Shown piece by piece: positions 40,856-49,797 of a DNA stretch of 64,000 nt (the first letter of the stretch is position 1; each line of letters starts with the position of its first letter). The DNA is taken from the NCBI RefSeq assembly GCF_020831405.1, contig NZ_JAJHPU010000046.1, positions 1-64,000 of the forward strand, given 5' to 3'. The notes below the pieces were generated by a model. It did no database searches. It was not told where the DNA came from and was given only the letters and a program-made list of their open reading frames with translations. The stretch is from Pseudomonas oryzagri (lineage in GTDB: Bacteria; Pseudomonadota; Gammaproteobacteria; Pseudomonadales; Pseudomonadaceae). The position numbers and the translations under genes are program-made.

Positions 40856-41162
40856 CGGACGGACTACGGCAATCGGCAAAAGATGCGGGAGTTTACCCGA
40901 AGCGGCCGGGGTGCCCAAGCAAGCGAAGGTCGGGAGCCGGCCGGGTGTCGGACGCGGGGGCGACGAGCGCAGCGCCGTAGAGTGGCTAACGGCGTCGCCC
41001 TGTCCACCCGGATGGTCGCGCTAGAGCGGAGTGACGCGCGTGCGGCGCGCAACGGGGGAGGGTGGATGGCCACACCGTGGAAAACGGCCGCAGGTCTTTT
41101 CCGCCATCGAGACCCGGAGGTGGAAGATCGCTGCGCGCGTCTTCCACCCTGCAGCGGCTCGT
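40856..41162. other. Intergenic region between ispA and dxs with inverted repeats
   Basis: No convincing gene in 307 bp. It contains a perfect 9-bp inverted repeat GGTGGAAGA/TCTTCCACC (41119-41148) after the ispA stop, and facing copies of a GTCCACCC/GGGTGGAT-type sequence (about 41000-41065). These look like REP-type or weak terminator structures; no T-tract is present. Confidence 0.5.
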
Positions 41163-42053
41163 TCAGTGACGGCGCTCGACGATGTAGCGGGCCAGCTCGC
41201 GCAGGGCGTCGGCGCGGGTGTCGAACGGCTGCAGCGCGGCCAGCGCCTGGTCGCGCAGCGCCAGGGCGTAGGCCTTGGCAGCGGGCAGGCCGAGCAGCGC
41301 CGGGTAGGTCGGCTTGTCGTGGGCCTGGTCCTTGCCCTGGGTCTTGCCCAGGGTGGCGGTGTCGCTTTCCACGTCGAGGATGTCGTCCTGGACCTGGAAG
41401 GCCAGGCCGATGGCCCGCGCGTAGTCCTGCAGCGCGGCGAGGCTGGCGGCGTCGCTGCGCCCGCTGGCCAGCGCGCCGAGGCGCACGCTGGCCTCGATCA
41501 GCGCGCCGGTCTTGTGCCGGTGCATGGTCTCCAGCGCGGCCTGGTCGAGCTTGTGGCCGACCGAGCCGAGGTCGATGGCCTGGCCGCCGACCATGCCGGC
41601 GGAACCTGCGGCGCGCGCCAGGCTGGTGAGCATCGCCAGGCGGGTGTCGGCGTCCTGCGGGTTGCGCGCGGGGTCGGCGAGCACCTCGAAGGCCAGCGCC
41701 TGCAGGCCGTCGCCGGCGAGGATGGCGCAGGCCTCGTCGAAGGCGATGTGGGTGGTCGGCTGGCCGCGGCGCAGGTCGTCGTCGTCCATCGCCGGCAGGT
41801 CGTCGTGGACCAGCGAGTAGGCGTGGATCAGCTCCACCGCGCAGGCTGCGCCGTCGGCCCGTTCGGCGCTGCCGCCGAGGGTCTCGCAGGCGGCGTAGGC
41901 GAGCAGCGGGCGCACGCGCTTGCCGCCGTTGACCACGCTGTAGGCCATGGCGCGGTAGAGGCGCTCGAGTTCGCCGCGCGGGGCGACCAGCAGGGCGGCG
42001 AGCGCGGCGTCGACGCGCGCCTGGCAGCCGGCCTGGTACTGCGCGAGATTCAT
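41163..42053 (-). CDS. ispA: Farnesyl diphosphate synthase (IspA)
   Basis: 296 residues. The two aspartate-rich motifs are [15 protein letters not shown] (near 85) and DDILDVESD (near 225), with [15 protein letters not shown] before the first. It extends dimethylallyl diphosphate to farnesyl diphosphate. The start overlaps the xseB stop (ATGA), giving the usual xseB-ispA-dxs order. Confidence 0.96.
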   Translation of the reverse strand: MNLAQYQAGCQARVDAALAALLVAPRGELERLYRAMAYSVVNGGKRVRPLLAYAACETLGGSAERADGAACAVELIHAYSLVHDDLPAMDDDDLRRGQPTTHIAFDEACAILAGDGLQALAFEVLADPARNPQDADTRLAMLTSLARAAGSAGMVGGQAIDLGSVGHKLDQAALETMHRHKTGALIEASVRLGALASGRSDAASLAALQDYARAIGLAFQVQDDILDVESDTATLGKTQGKDQAHDKPTYPALLGLPAAKAYALALRDQALAALQPFDTRADALRELARYIVERRH

Positions 42054-42289
42054 TCCTGCTCGCCCTCCGCCGCGAAGGGCGCGGTTTCGCCGTTCTGGCC
42101 GAGGAGGATCTGCACCTTCTGCTCGGCCTGGCTGAGCGCGCCCTGGCACTCGCGGGTCAGGCGGATGCCCTGCTCGAAGGCGGCCAGCGAGTCCTCGAGG
42201 GACAGTTCGCCGCTTTCCAGGCGCTCGACCAGGGTCTGCAGCTCGCTCAGCGACTGCTCGAAATCGGGGGCGGTTTTCTTGCGGGCCAT
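42050..42289 (-). CDS. xseB: Exodeoxyribonuclease VII small subunit
   Basis: 79 residues with the XseB helical signature ([20 protein letters not shown] and [20 protein letters not shown]). It works with the large subunit XseA, not in this window, to degrade single-stranded DNA. It is the first gene of xseB-ispA-dxs. Confidence 0.95.
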   Translation of the reverse strand: MARKKTAPDFEQSLSELQTLVERLESGELSLEDSLAAFEQGIRLTRECQGALSQAEQKVQILLGQNGETAPFAAEGEQE

Positions 42290-42393
42290 GACGGCAATCT
42301 CGGAGGGCGGAAAACGGGCGCGACACTAGCAGAGCCGGGGCCTGCGGGCAAATTGCCGGGGCCGGCGGGGGCGCGGCGTCGGACCGTTGTAGA

Positions 42394-42440
42394 GGCGAAT
42401 TCATTCGCCTTGCCGGAGCGATCAGGCGAGTGAATTCGCC
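42394..42440. repeat. REP-like inverted repeat
   Basis: GGCGAATTCATTCGCC (42394-42409) and GGCGAGTGAATTCGCC (42425-42440) are inverted copies with one mismatch. The element lies between xseB and the TSUP gene and resembles dispersed Pseudomonas hairpins of the 'gaattcattcgcc' kind. Confidence 0.6.
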
Positions 42441-42467
42441 CCTGCAGGTCAGATGGGCAATCGGTGC

Positions 42468-43238
42468 TCAGCGTGCGTAGGTGGCCCAGAAATAGTACAG
42501 GGTCATGCCGCCGCCCACCGCCAGCACCAGGGCGCGCAGCCCGCTTGCCGGCAGACGCTGGCCGAGCGCGCCGCCGGCGTAGCCGCCGAGGGTGGCGCCG
42601 GCGAGCAGCACGGCCAGCTCGCCCCAGCTGACCCGCCCGGCGACGATGAAGGTCAGGCTGGCGACGCTGTAGATCAGCGCCGAGACCAGGTTCTTCAGCG
42701 CGTTGGCGCGGGCCAGCGGATGGCCCTCGATGGCGAAGGCGGCCAGCTGCAGGATGCCCATGCCGGCGCCGAAGTAGCCGCCGTACACCGACACCAGACC
42801 GTGGGCGGCCAGCGACAGCGGCGCGTGCGGCGGCGCCTCGCCGGTCGCACCCCGCCGCGCGGCCAGCCAGCGGCTCAGCCAGGGGCTGGCGGCGAACAGC
42901 GCGGTGGCGGCCAGCAGCAGCCAGGGGATCAGCACGCGGAAGGTCTCGTCGCCGCCGGCGAGCAGCAGCAGGCCGCCGCCCAGCCCACCGGCCAGCCCGG
43001 CGGCGAGCAGCGGCAGCAGGTAGCGGCCGAGCGGGCGCAGCGTGCCGCGTGCCGCCCAGGCGCCGGCGATGCTGGCCGGCCACAGCGCCACCGCGTTGGT
43101 GGCGTTGGCGGTGACCGGCGGCAGGCCGGCGGCGAGCAGGGCGGGGAAGGAGAAGAAGGTGCCGCCGCCGGCCAGCGCGTTCATGGCGCCGGCGGCCAGG
43201 CCGGCGAACAGCAGGAGGAACAGCTCGGACAGGGGCAT
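42468..43238 (-). CDS. TSUP-family (TauE/SafE) membrane permease
   Basis: 256 residues with about eight membrane helices. It has the TSUP repeat start GAMNALAGGGTFFSFPALLA and in the second half SVYGGYFGAGMGILQLAAFA. Members export sulfite, sulfoacetate or other small anions; the substrate here is not known. It is monocistronic, flanked by a REP-like repeat. Confidence 0.88.
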   Translation of the reverse strand: MPLSELFLLLFAGLAAGAMNALAGGGTFFSFPALLAAGLPPVTANATNAVALWPASIAGAWAARGTLRPLGRYLLPLLAAGLAGGLGGGLLLLAGGDETFRVLIPWLLLAATALFAASPWLSRWLAARRGATGEAPPHAPLSLAAHGLVSVYGGYFGAGMGILQLAAFAIEGHPLARANALKNLVSALIYSVASLTFIVAGRVSWGELAVLLAGATLGGYAGGALGQRLPASGLRALVLAVGGGMTLYYFWATYAR

Positions 43239-43309
43239 GGCGAATTCTGCACAAAAATGGTGCGCCAGCTTAGCAGCTCGGCGCGGCCCGCCAAGCGCCC
43301 GGGCGGACT

Positions 43310-45190
43310 TCAGGCGTCCTGACGGGTGGGCAGCTTGCTCTGCGTCCAGACTATCGCCGGCTGCGGCCGGCCGTAGAGGAAGCCCTGCTGGTGGTGGCAG
43401 CCGTTGTCCAGCAGGAAATCGGCCTGGCGCTGGTTTTCCACGCCTTCGGCGACCACCCGCATGCCCAGCTGTTCGGCGATCACCAGGATGCCGCGCACCA
43501 GGGCCACCGACTCGCGGCAGTCGGGCAGCCCGGCGACGAACTGGCGATCGATCTTCACGCCGTCGAAGGGGAAGAACTGCAGGTAGGCCAGCGAGGCGTA
43601 GCCGGTGCCGAAGTCGTCGAGGAACAGGGTCAGGCCGGCCTGCTTGAGCGCGTGCAGGGTATCGCGCACCTGCTGGTCGGCGTCCAGCAGGGTGGTCTCG
43701 GTGATCTCCAGCTCCAGGCGCTGCACCGGCGGCTGCTCCTCGGCGAGGATCGCCAGCAGCGCGCCGGCCAGGTCGCTCTGGCGGAAGTCCAGCGGCGACA
43801 GGTTGATGGCGATACCCCAGTCGTGGCCCTCGTCCTGCCAGCGGCGCAGTTGGCGGCAGGCTTGGCGGAAGATCCAGCGGGTGGCCTCGATGATCAGCCC
43901 GGTCTCCTCGAGCACCGCCATGAACTGCGCCGAATTGACCAGCCCGCGCTGCGGCGAGTGCCAGCGCAACAGCGCCTCGAAGGTGCAGCGGCGGCCGCCC
44001 AGGTCGATCTGCGGCTGGTAGTACAGCTCGAACTCGTCGCGGGCCAGGGCGTTGCGCAGCTCGGCCTCCAGGCAGTGACGCTGCTCGGCCTCCTCGGCCA
44101 GGCGCTGGTCGAAGTGGGCCAGGCGGTTGCGGCCGCGACTCTTGGCCTGATACAGGGCGAGGTCGGCCTGCTTGAGCAGCTGCGAGGCGTTGCTGCGACC
44201 GCCCTGCCGCTGGTGGGCGATGCCGATGCTCGGGCTGGTGAACAGCTCGTACTGCTGGACGTGGAACGGCTGGCGGAAGTCCTCCAGCAGCTGCTCCGCC
44301 AGGCCTTGGGCCTGGCCGGTCAGCTCGCCGGCGAGCAGCACGACGAATTCGTCGCCGCCCTGGCGGGCGAGCATGGCGCCGGTCGGCAGGCGCTTGCGCA
44401 GGCGCTCGGCCACCGCGCACAGCAGCTGGTCGCCGACCTCGTGGCCGAGGGTGTCGTTGATCCGCTTGAAGTGGTCGAGATCGATGAACAGCAGGCTCTG
44501 CGCCTCGCCGCACTGCAGGCCGAGTTCGAGGCGGGCGAGCAGGTGGGTGCGGTTGGCGGTGCCGGTCAGCGGGTCGAAGTGGGCCAGGTAGTGCAGGCGG
44601 TTCTCCGCCTGCTTGCGACTGCTGATGTCGCGGGCCAGCAGCAGCTGCATGGTCTGGCCGCTGCGCGGGAAGGGCGTGCACGAGGCTTCCAGCGGAAAGC
44701 TGCCGTTGCTGCGCCGGGCGGCGAACTCGAGGTTGCGGTTGGGCTGGGCGAGCAGGCGCGCCCAGGCGTCCTGGCCGAGCAGCAACTGGTCGATGCGCAG
44801 GCCGTCGAGGGCGGTGCCGCTGCGGGCGAACAGCTCGCTGGCGGCGGGGTTGGCCGAGTCGATGCATCCCTCGCCGTCGAGCACCAGCATGCCGACCGGG
44901 GCCGCGTCGATCAGACTGCGCAGCAGCTGCTCGCTGTCGCGCAGGGCGCGGCGCTCGTCCTCGAGCTGGCCGATCATGTGGTTGAGGCGATGGGCCAGGC
45001 GGCCGATGGCGTCGCCGCTGCCGGTTTCGCCACGCGCCAGGCGGTCGCCGGCGGCGAAGGCGTCGGCCGCCGCGGCCAGCGCGTTCAGGCGCCGGCTGTC
45101 GCGCTGGCGGCGATGCAGCCACAGGCTGGCGAGCGCCAGCAGCAGGAGGGCGAGCGAAGCGATCAGTCCGGACAACGGGGGCAGAGGCAT
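43310..45190 (-). CDS. Membrane-anchored PAS-GGDEF-EAL c-di-GMP protein
   Basis: 626 residues. One N-terminal helix (GLIASLALLLLALASLWLHR), a HAMP-like stretch (to about 80), a PAS domain (85-200), GGDEF (205-360) with intact RQGGDEFVVLL and EAL (375-615) with FEALLRWHSP, ELEITETTLL, DDFGTGYASL and VKIDRQFVAG. Both active sites look complete, so it could make or degrade c-di-GMP. The RxxD inhibitory site before GGDEF is absent (PTGA there). Confidence 0.93.
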   Translation of the reverse strand: MPLPPLSGLIASLALLLLALASLWLHRRQRDSRRLNALAAAADAFAAGDRLARGETGSGDAIGRLAHRLNHMIGQLEDERRALRDSEQLLRSLIDAAPVGMLVLDGEGCIDSANPAASELFARSGTALDGLRIDQLLLGQDAWARLLAQPNRNLEFAARRSNGSFPLEASCTPFPRSGQTMQLLLARDISSRKQAENRLHYLAHFDPLTGTANRTHLLARLELGLQCGEAQSLLFIDLDHFKRINDTLGHEVGDQLLCAVAERLRKRLPTGAMLARQGGDEFVVLLAGELTGQAQGLAEQLLEDFRQPFHVQQYELFTSPSIGIAHQRQGGRSNASQLLKQADLALYQAKSRGRNRLAHFDQRLAEEAEQRHCLEAELRNALARDEFELYYQPQIDLGGRRCTFEALLRWHSPQRGLVNSAQFMAVLEETGLIIEATRWIFRQACRQLRRWQDEGHDWGIAINLSPLDFRQSDLAGALLAILAEEQPPVQRLELEITETTLLDADQQVRDTLHALKQAGLTLFLDDFGTGYASLAYLQFFPFDGVKIDRQFVAGLPDCRESVALVRGILVIAEQLGMRVVAEGVENQRQADFLLDNGCHHQQGFLYGRPQPAIVWTQSKLPTRQDA

Positions 45191-45268
45191 GGCGGACGAG
45201 TCCTGCGGTGAGGCCTGCCACCATAGCCGAAAGGCGTGCAGAGGAGAATCCGGCTAAAACTCGCGGGC

Positions 45269-45296
45269 ATAAAAAAGCCGGCTTGTGGCCGGCTTT
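45269..45296 (-). terminator. Terminator after ppa
   Basis: On the - strand aaagccggc/gccggcttt form a perfect 9-bp stem with a 5-nt loop, followed by six T including the last three of the stem. It ends ppa transcription before the GGDEF-EAL gene. Confidence 0.9.
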
Positions 45297-45313
45297 ACCG
45301 TAGCGGGTTCGAC

Positions 45314-45841
45314 TTACTTCTGGTAAGCCGCTACCGCCTTGAGGATCACTTGGCGGGCTTCTTCGGCGTCGCCCCAGCTTTCCACCTTGACCCACTTGCC
45401 CGGTTCGAGGTCTTTGTAGTTCTCGAAGAAATGCTTGATCTGTTCGATCAGCAGGGCCGGCAGGTCGGTGTAGTTCTGCACGTCCTTGTAGAGGACGGTC
45501 AGTTTGTCGTGCGGTACGGCCACCAGCTTGGCATCGCCGCCGCCTTCGTCGGTCATGTGCAGCACGCCGACCGGACGGGCGCGGATGACCGAACCCGGGG
45601 CCACCGGGTAGGGGGTCACCACCAGCACGTCGAGCGGGTCGCCGTCGTCGGCCAGGGTGTGCGGGATGAAACCGTAGTTGGCCGGGTAGAACATCGGAGT
45701 GGCCATGAAGCGGTCGACGAACAGCGCATCGCTGTCGTGATCGATCTCGTACTTGATCGGCGCGTGGTTGGCCGGGATCTCGATGGCGACGTAGATGTCG
45801 TTCGGCAGGTCTTTGCCGGCCGGGATCTTGCTGTAGCTCAT
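45314..45841 (-). CDS. ppa: Inorganic pyrophosphatase
   Basis: 175 residues of family I. The signature [11 protein letters not shown] carries the metal-binding aspartates; [19 protein letters not shown] precedes it. It hydrolyses pyrophosphate in the cytoplasm and drives biosynthesis. GGAGT lies just before the ATG. A consensus TATAAT is upstream. Confidence 0.97.
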   Translation of the reverse strand: MSYSKIPAGKDLPNDIYVAIEIPANHAPIKYEIDHDSDALFVDRFMATPMFYPANYGFIPHTLADDGDPLDVLVVTPYPVAPGSVIRARPVGVLHMTDEGGGDAKLVAVPHDKLTVLYKDVQNYTDLPALLIEQIKHFFENYKDLEPGKWVKVESWGDAEEARQVILKAVAAYQK

Positions 45842-45880
45842 GGGTGACTCCAGGGTAGTTGGGGCCAAAAAGTGGCGCGC

Positions 45881-45910
45881 ATTATAGGCGCATTCGTCGG
45901 GATGTGCCAC
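45881..45910 (-). promoter_or_regulatory. Promoter of ppa
   Basis: On the - strand a perfect TATAAT (45886-45881) has GTGGCA (45910-45905) 18 bp upstream as a partial -35. The start would be near 45874, giving a leader of about 33 nt. Confidence 0.65.
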
Positions 45911-45924
45911 GTTGTCGCAGTACT

Positions 45925-46728
45925 TCAGGACGAGCCGGCCTGCAGCGCCGCGGTCAGCGGGGCGAGGCGGGCCAGCGGGTCCTGCCGGTAGAAGCCGCGC
46001 AGCTGGGCGTAGACCGCCGGGAAGGCGGCCTCGAGCAGGTCGGGGGCGGTGAAGAAGTATTCGCTGGTGACCGCGAAGAACTCCGCCGGGCTCTCGGCGG
46101 CGTAGGGGTCGATGGCGGTCTCGGCGTCGGGATCGCGGTCCAGCGCGGCGTTGAGGGCGTCGAAGGCTTCCTGCATGGCGCCGGCCCAGGCGTCCGGGTG
46201 CATGTCCGGGTGCAGCGGCGGCTGGCCGTTGGCGCCGCCGTTGAGCATGTCCAGCTTGTGCGCCAGCTCGTGGATCACCAGGTTGTAGCCATCCAGCGCG
46301 CCGCTGGCCGCCACCCCGGGCCAGGCGAGGATCACCGGGCCCTGCTGCCAGGCCTCGCCGCTGCGCTCGTCGTCCCAGACGTGCTCGACGCCGGCCTCGT
46401 CGCGGTGGCGTTGCGGGCTGAGGAAGTCGTCGGGATACAGCAGCAGCTGATGGAAGCCCTGGTACCAGTCGAGGTCGGGCAGCTTGAGCAGCGGCAGGCA
46501 GGCCTGGGCGGCCAGGCGCAGGCGCGCGGCGTCGTCCAGCGCCACGCCGGGCAGGCAGGTCAGCTGCTTGTCGTGGAGGAACAGCAGGCTCAGCTCGCCG
46601 AGACGCTGGCGCTCGGTGGGATCGAGACCGGCGAGGACCGGCAGCTCGGCGCATACCGCGGCCCACAGCTGCGCATCGAGCGGGTGGCGGGCGAGCAGGC
46701 GGCGGCGTCGCCAGGAGCGGAAGAACAC
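45925..46728 (-). CDS. mtfA: MtfA-family zinc peptidase
   Basis: 267 residues with the zinc motif [11 protein letters not shown] (near residue 150) and downstream [17 protein letters not shown] supplying a third ligand. In E. coli MtfA binds the glucose repressor Mlc and has aminopeptidase activity; the partner in pseudomonads is not established. The hydrophilic protein has no signal peptide. Confidence 0.9.
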   Translation of the reverse strand: MFFRSWRRRRLLARHPLDAQLWAAVCAELPVLAGLDPTERQRLGELSLLFLHDKQLTCLPGVALDDAARLRLAAQACLPLLKLPDLDWYQGFHQLLLYPDDFLSPQRHRDEAGVEHVWDDERSGEAWQQGPVILAWPGVAASGALDGYNLVIHELAHKLDMLNGGANGQPPLHPDMHPDAWAGAMQEAFDALNAALDRDPDAETAIDPYAAESPAEFFAVTSEYFFTAPDLLEAAFPAVYAQLRGFYRQDPLARLAPLTAALQAGSS

Positions 46729-46809
46729 GGCGGGTGGTCCCTGTGCGGCGGGCGGGGTGATCGATTGTACGCCATCGTCACCGGCCGCGGCCCATTGGCG
46801 GCGCTGCGG

Positions 46810-47154
46810 CTACTTGCGTTGCCACTGGCCGTCGACGCGCACGTACTGCCCCGGCGGGGTCTTGTCGATGGCCTTCTTGCCGGCCATGGCCTCGACGTCG
46901 CCGAGCTGGATGTTGTTCTGGGCGGCGAGCTTCTGGTACTCGGCACGCCGCGCCTGGTTGATCAGCCGGGCGATCTCGCTGGCCTGGCCGCCTCCGGCGA
47001 CCACACCGAGATAGCCGTCGGTCTGCTCGCCCAGCTGGCCGGCGGCCTTGGCGGCGGGCAGCGCCTGCATGGCGCCGGAGAGGTCGAGGGCCAGCGCCGG
47101 CAGGCTGAGGGCGCCGGCGAGCAGCAGGGTGGCGATGCGGGACGCGAAGGGCAT
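46810..47154 (-). CDS. ydbL: YdbL-family periplasmic protein (DUF1318)
   Basis: 114 residues: a signal peptide (MPFASRIATLLLAGALSLPALA) followed by a short helical domain with the family core (SEIARLINQARRAEYQKLAA). It is the last gene of ydbH-ynbE-ydbL; in E. coli YdbL modulates the YdbH-YnbE interaction that supports phospholipid transport to the outer membrane. Confidence 0.9.
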   Translation of the reverse strand: MPFASRIATLLLAGALSLPALALDLSGAMQALPAAKAAGQLGEQTDGYLGVVAGGGQASEIARLINQARRAEYQKLAAQNNIQLGDVEAMAGKKAIDKTPPGQYVRVDGQWQRK

Positions 47155-47164
47155 GGCTGGCTCC

Positions 47165-47371
47165 TTAGAAGAGGCCGCTGGATTCGTCGAGAATGCCGTC
47201 CAGCGCCTTGTCGACCTTGATGTAGATCTCGTGCTCGATCTTCACGTTGAGATTGATGTTGATCGGCTCCTTGGGCGCGGCCAGCTGCACCGTGGGGGTG
47301 CAGGCGCCGAGCAGCAGACCGAGGAGCAGGGCCGACGGCAGAGCGGTGCGGTGACGCAGGCGCAGGCGCAT
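47165..47371 (-). CDS. ynbE: YnbE-family outer-membrane lipoprotein
   Basis: 68 residues. The lipobox LLGACTPTV near residue 22 predicts lipidation; the rest is one short beta-rich segment (ININLNVKIEHEIYIKVDKA). YnbE caps the C-terminus of YdbH at the outer membrane in E. coli. It lies 13 bp after ydbH and 10 bp before ydbL. Confidence 0.9.
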   Translation of the reverse strand: MRLRLRHRTALPSALLLGLLLGACTPTVQLAAPKEPININLNVKIEHEIYIKVDKALDGILDESSGLF

Positions 47372-47384
47372 GGTGTCTCCCCTG

Positions 47385-49619
47385 TCAGTCGCGTCGTTGC
47401 AGGCTTTGCTGCACGCGGCGCTGGATGGCTTCGTTGACGCGTCCGGAGAGCTGCAGGCTGGTCAGCAGGGCCGGGACGTTCTCTTCCAGGTTGATGGTGA
47501 GGTTGACCTGCCGGCCGCGCTCCAGCGCCGGGTTGCTGCCGGACAGGTGGAGAAGGACGTGCAACTCGCCCGTCGGCGCATAGTCGACCTGGCTGTCCAG
47601 TCGATCGTAGCGGAAATCCTCCAGCGCCAGGGTCACCAGGCGCAGCGCCGGGTTGCGTTGGCCATAGGCGCGGATGCGCTCCGAGCGCACCTGCAGCACG
47701 CCGCCGGGCGGCCGCGCGGCCAGACGGCCCTGGTCGATATGCAGGCCGTCGCGCTCCAGGCGCAGCGGCAGGGCGCCGTCGAGGCGGCCGCTGCCGGACA
47801 AACCCTCTGCGGGGTAGACCTCGAGCAGCTCGGCCAGTTCCAGGTCGGTGGCCTCCAGGTGCAGGGTCAGGGGCCGCTGTGCGACGGCGAAGGCGTCCGG
47901 GCGGGCGCGCGCCTGGCCGCCTAACAGACCGGCGTTCAACTTGTAGAGGATCAGGGTGCCGGCCTGCAGGGCGTCCGGGGTGGTGACGTAGCGCAGGCGC
48001 GCCTCCAGCGGGCCCAGCGGTACGCCGGAGTTGACGCGCTGGGCGCGGACGGCGGGCAGTTCGAGCCACAGCTGGCCCTCCTCCAGGCGGCCGTCGAGAT
48101 GGGCGTCCAGTGCCTGCAGTTCGGTGCGGTCGTAGACGCCGGAGGCGCCGTTCAGCTCGACGGCCAGCGTCGCCGTGGGTGGCCGCGCGTCGGCGGGCAG
48201 CTGCAGGCTGGCCTCGGCGACCAGGCTGCCGGCGGACAGTTCGAGCAGCGCCGGCCAGGCGCTGAGCGTGGCGGCCAGCGGGTTGCCGCCGGCCAGGGCG
48301 AGGGGCGGCAGGCTGGTCTGCAGGTCGAGCGCGCCGCCCTTGACGCCGCCGTCCAGCTGTAGCGCCAAACCGGCGGCGTTGCCCAGGCGTCCGGCGAGGC
48401 GCTGCTCGTCCCCCTTGGCGCTCAGAGTCCCCTGCCAGCTCCAGCGCTGGGGTTTGAGTTGCGCGTGCTCGACCCGGCCGGCCTTCAGGGCGAGCGGGCC
48501 GGCGAGCCGCCAGGTGCCATCCTCGCCACGGTCGAACTGCAGACCGGCGAGGCTGGCGCGCAGGTCGTCCAGGCGCAGGCCGAGGTCCGGCTGTTCCAGA
48601 CGGCGCGCGGCCAGCTGCGCGCCGGCAGCGGCGGTCAGCTGCAGGCGCGGAGCCTGCCACTGGCCGGTCAATGGCAGGTCGGCGTCCACCGCGCGCAGCG
48701 TCAGGGCTTCCCGCCGCCATTGCGGCAGGCGGCCCTGCAGGTGCAGTCGGTCGATGGTCAGCTGGCGCGGCAGGCCCTGCTCCGGCTGCCAGACGTCGGG
48801 CAGGCGCAGTTGCCATTCGGCGGTCAGTTCGAGGTCGTCGGGCAGTTGCGCCAGCGGCGCCGCGGCGGCGCCCAGCGTCTGCGCCAGCCAGGTGTGCAGC
48901 CAGGGCACCGGCGGCCGCGCGGGCAGCTGCAGGCGGCCGTGCAGTTCGCGGGCGGCGCCGGCGCGCAGCAATGTGGCGCGGGCGGCGAGGTGTTCGCGAT
49001 CGTCGAGGCGCAGGGCCAGCTCCAGCTCGGCGGCGTCCGGGCTGCCGCGCAGCTCGCCGTCCAGGCGCAGACGGTGCGCGCCCTCGGTCAGGTCGAGATG
49101 CACGCTGGCCGGCAGCAGCGCGGCGCCCGCTTGCTGCAGGTGCAGACTGCCGGTCAGTTGGCAACGGGCCGCGGGGCAGGGCAGGTCGGCGACGATGCGC
49201 GCGACCGTCAGCTCGCTCGGCAAGCGGGCGAGCAGGGCGGCCAGTTGCTCCAGGTCGGGCAGGCGGCTGGCCTGTCCGCTCGGCGCGAGCGCTGCCTGCC
49301 ACACGAGGCGCAGCTCGCCCACGGCGAGGCGGTCCAGACGCGGGGCGCGCAGGCCGAGCGACCAGTCGAGCTGCACGGCGTCAGCGGCGAGCTGCAGGCG
49401 GCGACCGTCGGCGGCCTGCTGTTCGAGGGCGAGCTGCTTCAGGCGCAAGCCGGCCAGCGACAGCTCGGCGCCCTGCCAGTCGAGGCCGACGATGCCCACC
49501 GCGTCCCGTATGTGTTGCCACCGCCAGGCGCCATAACCGGCAATGGCCAGCACGACGAGCAGCAGGATCAGCGCCGCCCAGGCCAGGGCGCGGCGCCAGC
49601 GGTGCGGGTGAGCCGGCAT
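47385..49619 (-). CDS. ydbH: YdbH-family AsmA-like intermembrane protein
   Basis: 744 residues. One N-terminal membrane anchor (ALAWAALILLLVVLAIAGYG) is followed by a long beta-rich periplasmic region of repeated groove-like segments. The C-terminal end (about 640-744) has the DUF3300-like YdbH core with SGSGRLDGALPLRLERDGLH. With TamB and YhdP, YdbH bridges the membranes in E. coli. The start MPAHPHRWRR is preceded by GAGG; further upstream ATGs enter mpl's leader. It is divergent from mpl. Confidence 0.88.
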   Translation of the reverse strand: MPAHPHRWRRALAWAALILLLVVLAIAGYGAWRWQHIRDAVGIVGLDWQGAELSLAGLRLKQLALEQQAADGRRLQLAADAVQLDWSLGLRAPRLDRLAVGELRLVWQAALAPSGQASRLPDLEQLAALLARLPSELTVARIVADLPCPAARCQLTGSLHLQQAGAALLPASVHLDLTEGAHRLRLDGELRGSPDAAELELALRLDDREHLAARATLLRAGAARELHGRLQLPARPPVPWLHTWLAQTLGAAAAPLAQLPDDLELTAEWQLRLPDVWQPEQGLPRQLTIDRLHLQGRLPQWRREALTLRAVDADLPLTGQWQAPRLQLTAAAGAQLAARRLEQPDLGLRLDDLRASLAGLQFDRGEDGTWRLAGPLALKAGRVEHAQLKPQRWSWQGTLSAKGDEQRLAGRLGNAAGLALQLDGGVKGGALDLQTSLPPLALAGGNPLAATLSAWPALLELSAGSLVAEASLQLPADARPPTATLAVELNGASGVYDRTELQALDAHLDGRLEEGQLWLELPAVRAQRVNSGVPLGPLEARLRYVTTPDALQAGTLILYKLNAGLLGGQARARPDAFAVAQRPLTLHLEATDLELAELLEVYPAEGLSGSGRLDGALPLRLERDGLHIDQGRLAARPPGGVLQVRSERIRAYGQRNPALRLVTLALEDFRYDRLDSQVDYAPTGELHVLLHLSGSNPALERGRQVNLTINLEENVPALLTSLQLSGRVNEAIQRRVQQSLQRRD

Positions 49620-49797
49620 CGAGGGATCCTCGTCGCGGATGTCCTCGATCAAGGGTGCGGGCCACGGCGGCGCATGGCAAGCCCGCCGAACCTGCGCCGC
49701 ATCCCGGAATTGCCGGGTGCGCCTGTGGTCCATTGGGGGCTGTGCTAACCTGCGCGACAGTTTTCCGGGCCCTGCCTGCCCGTCTTCGAGGTCATCC

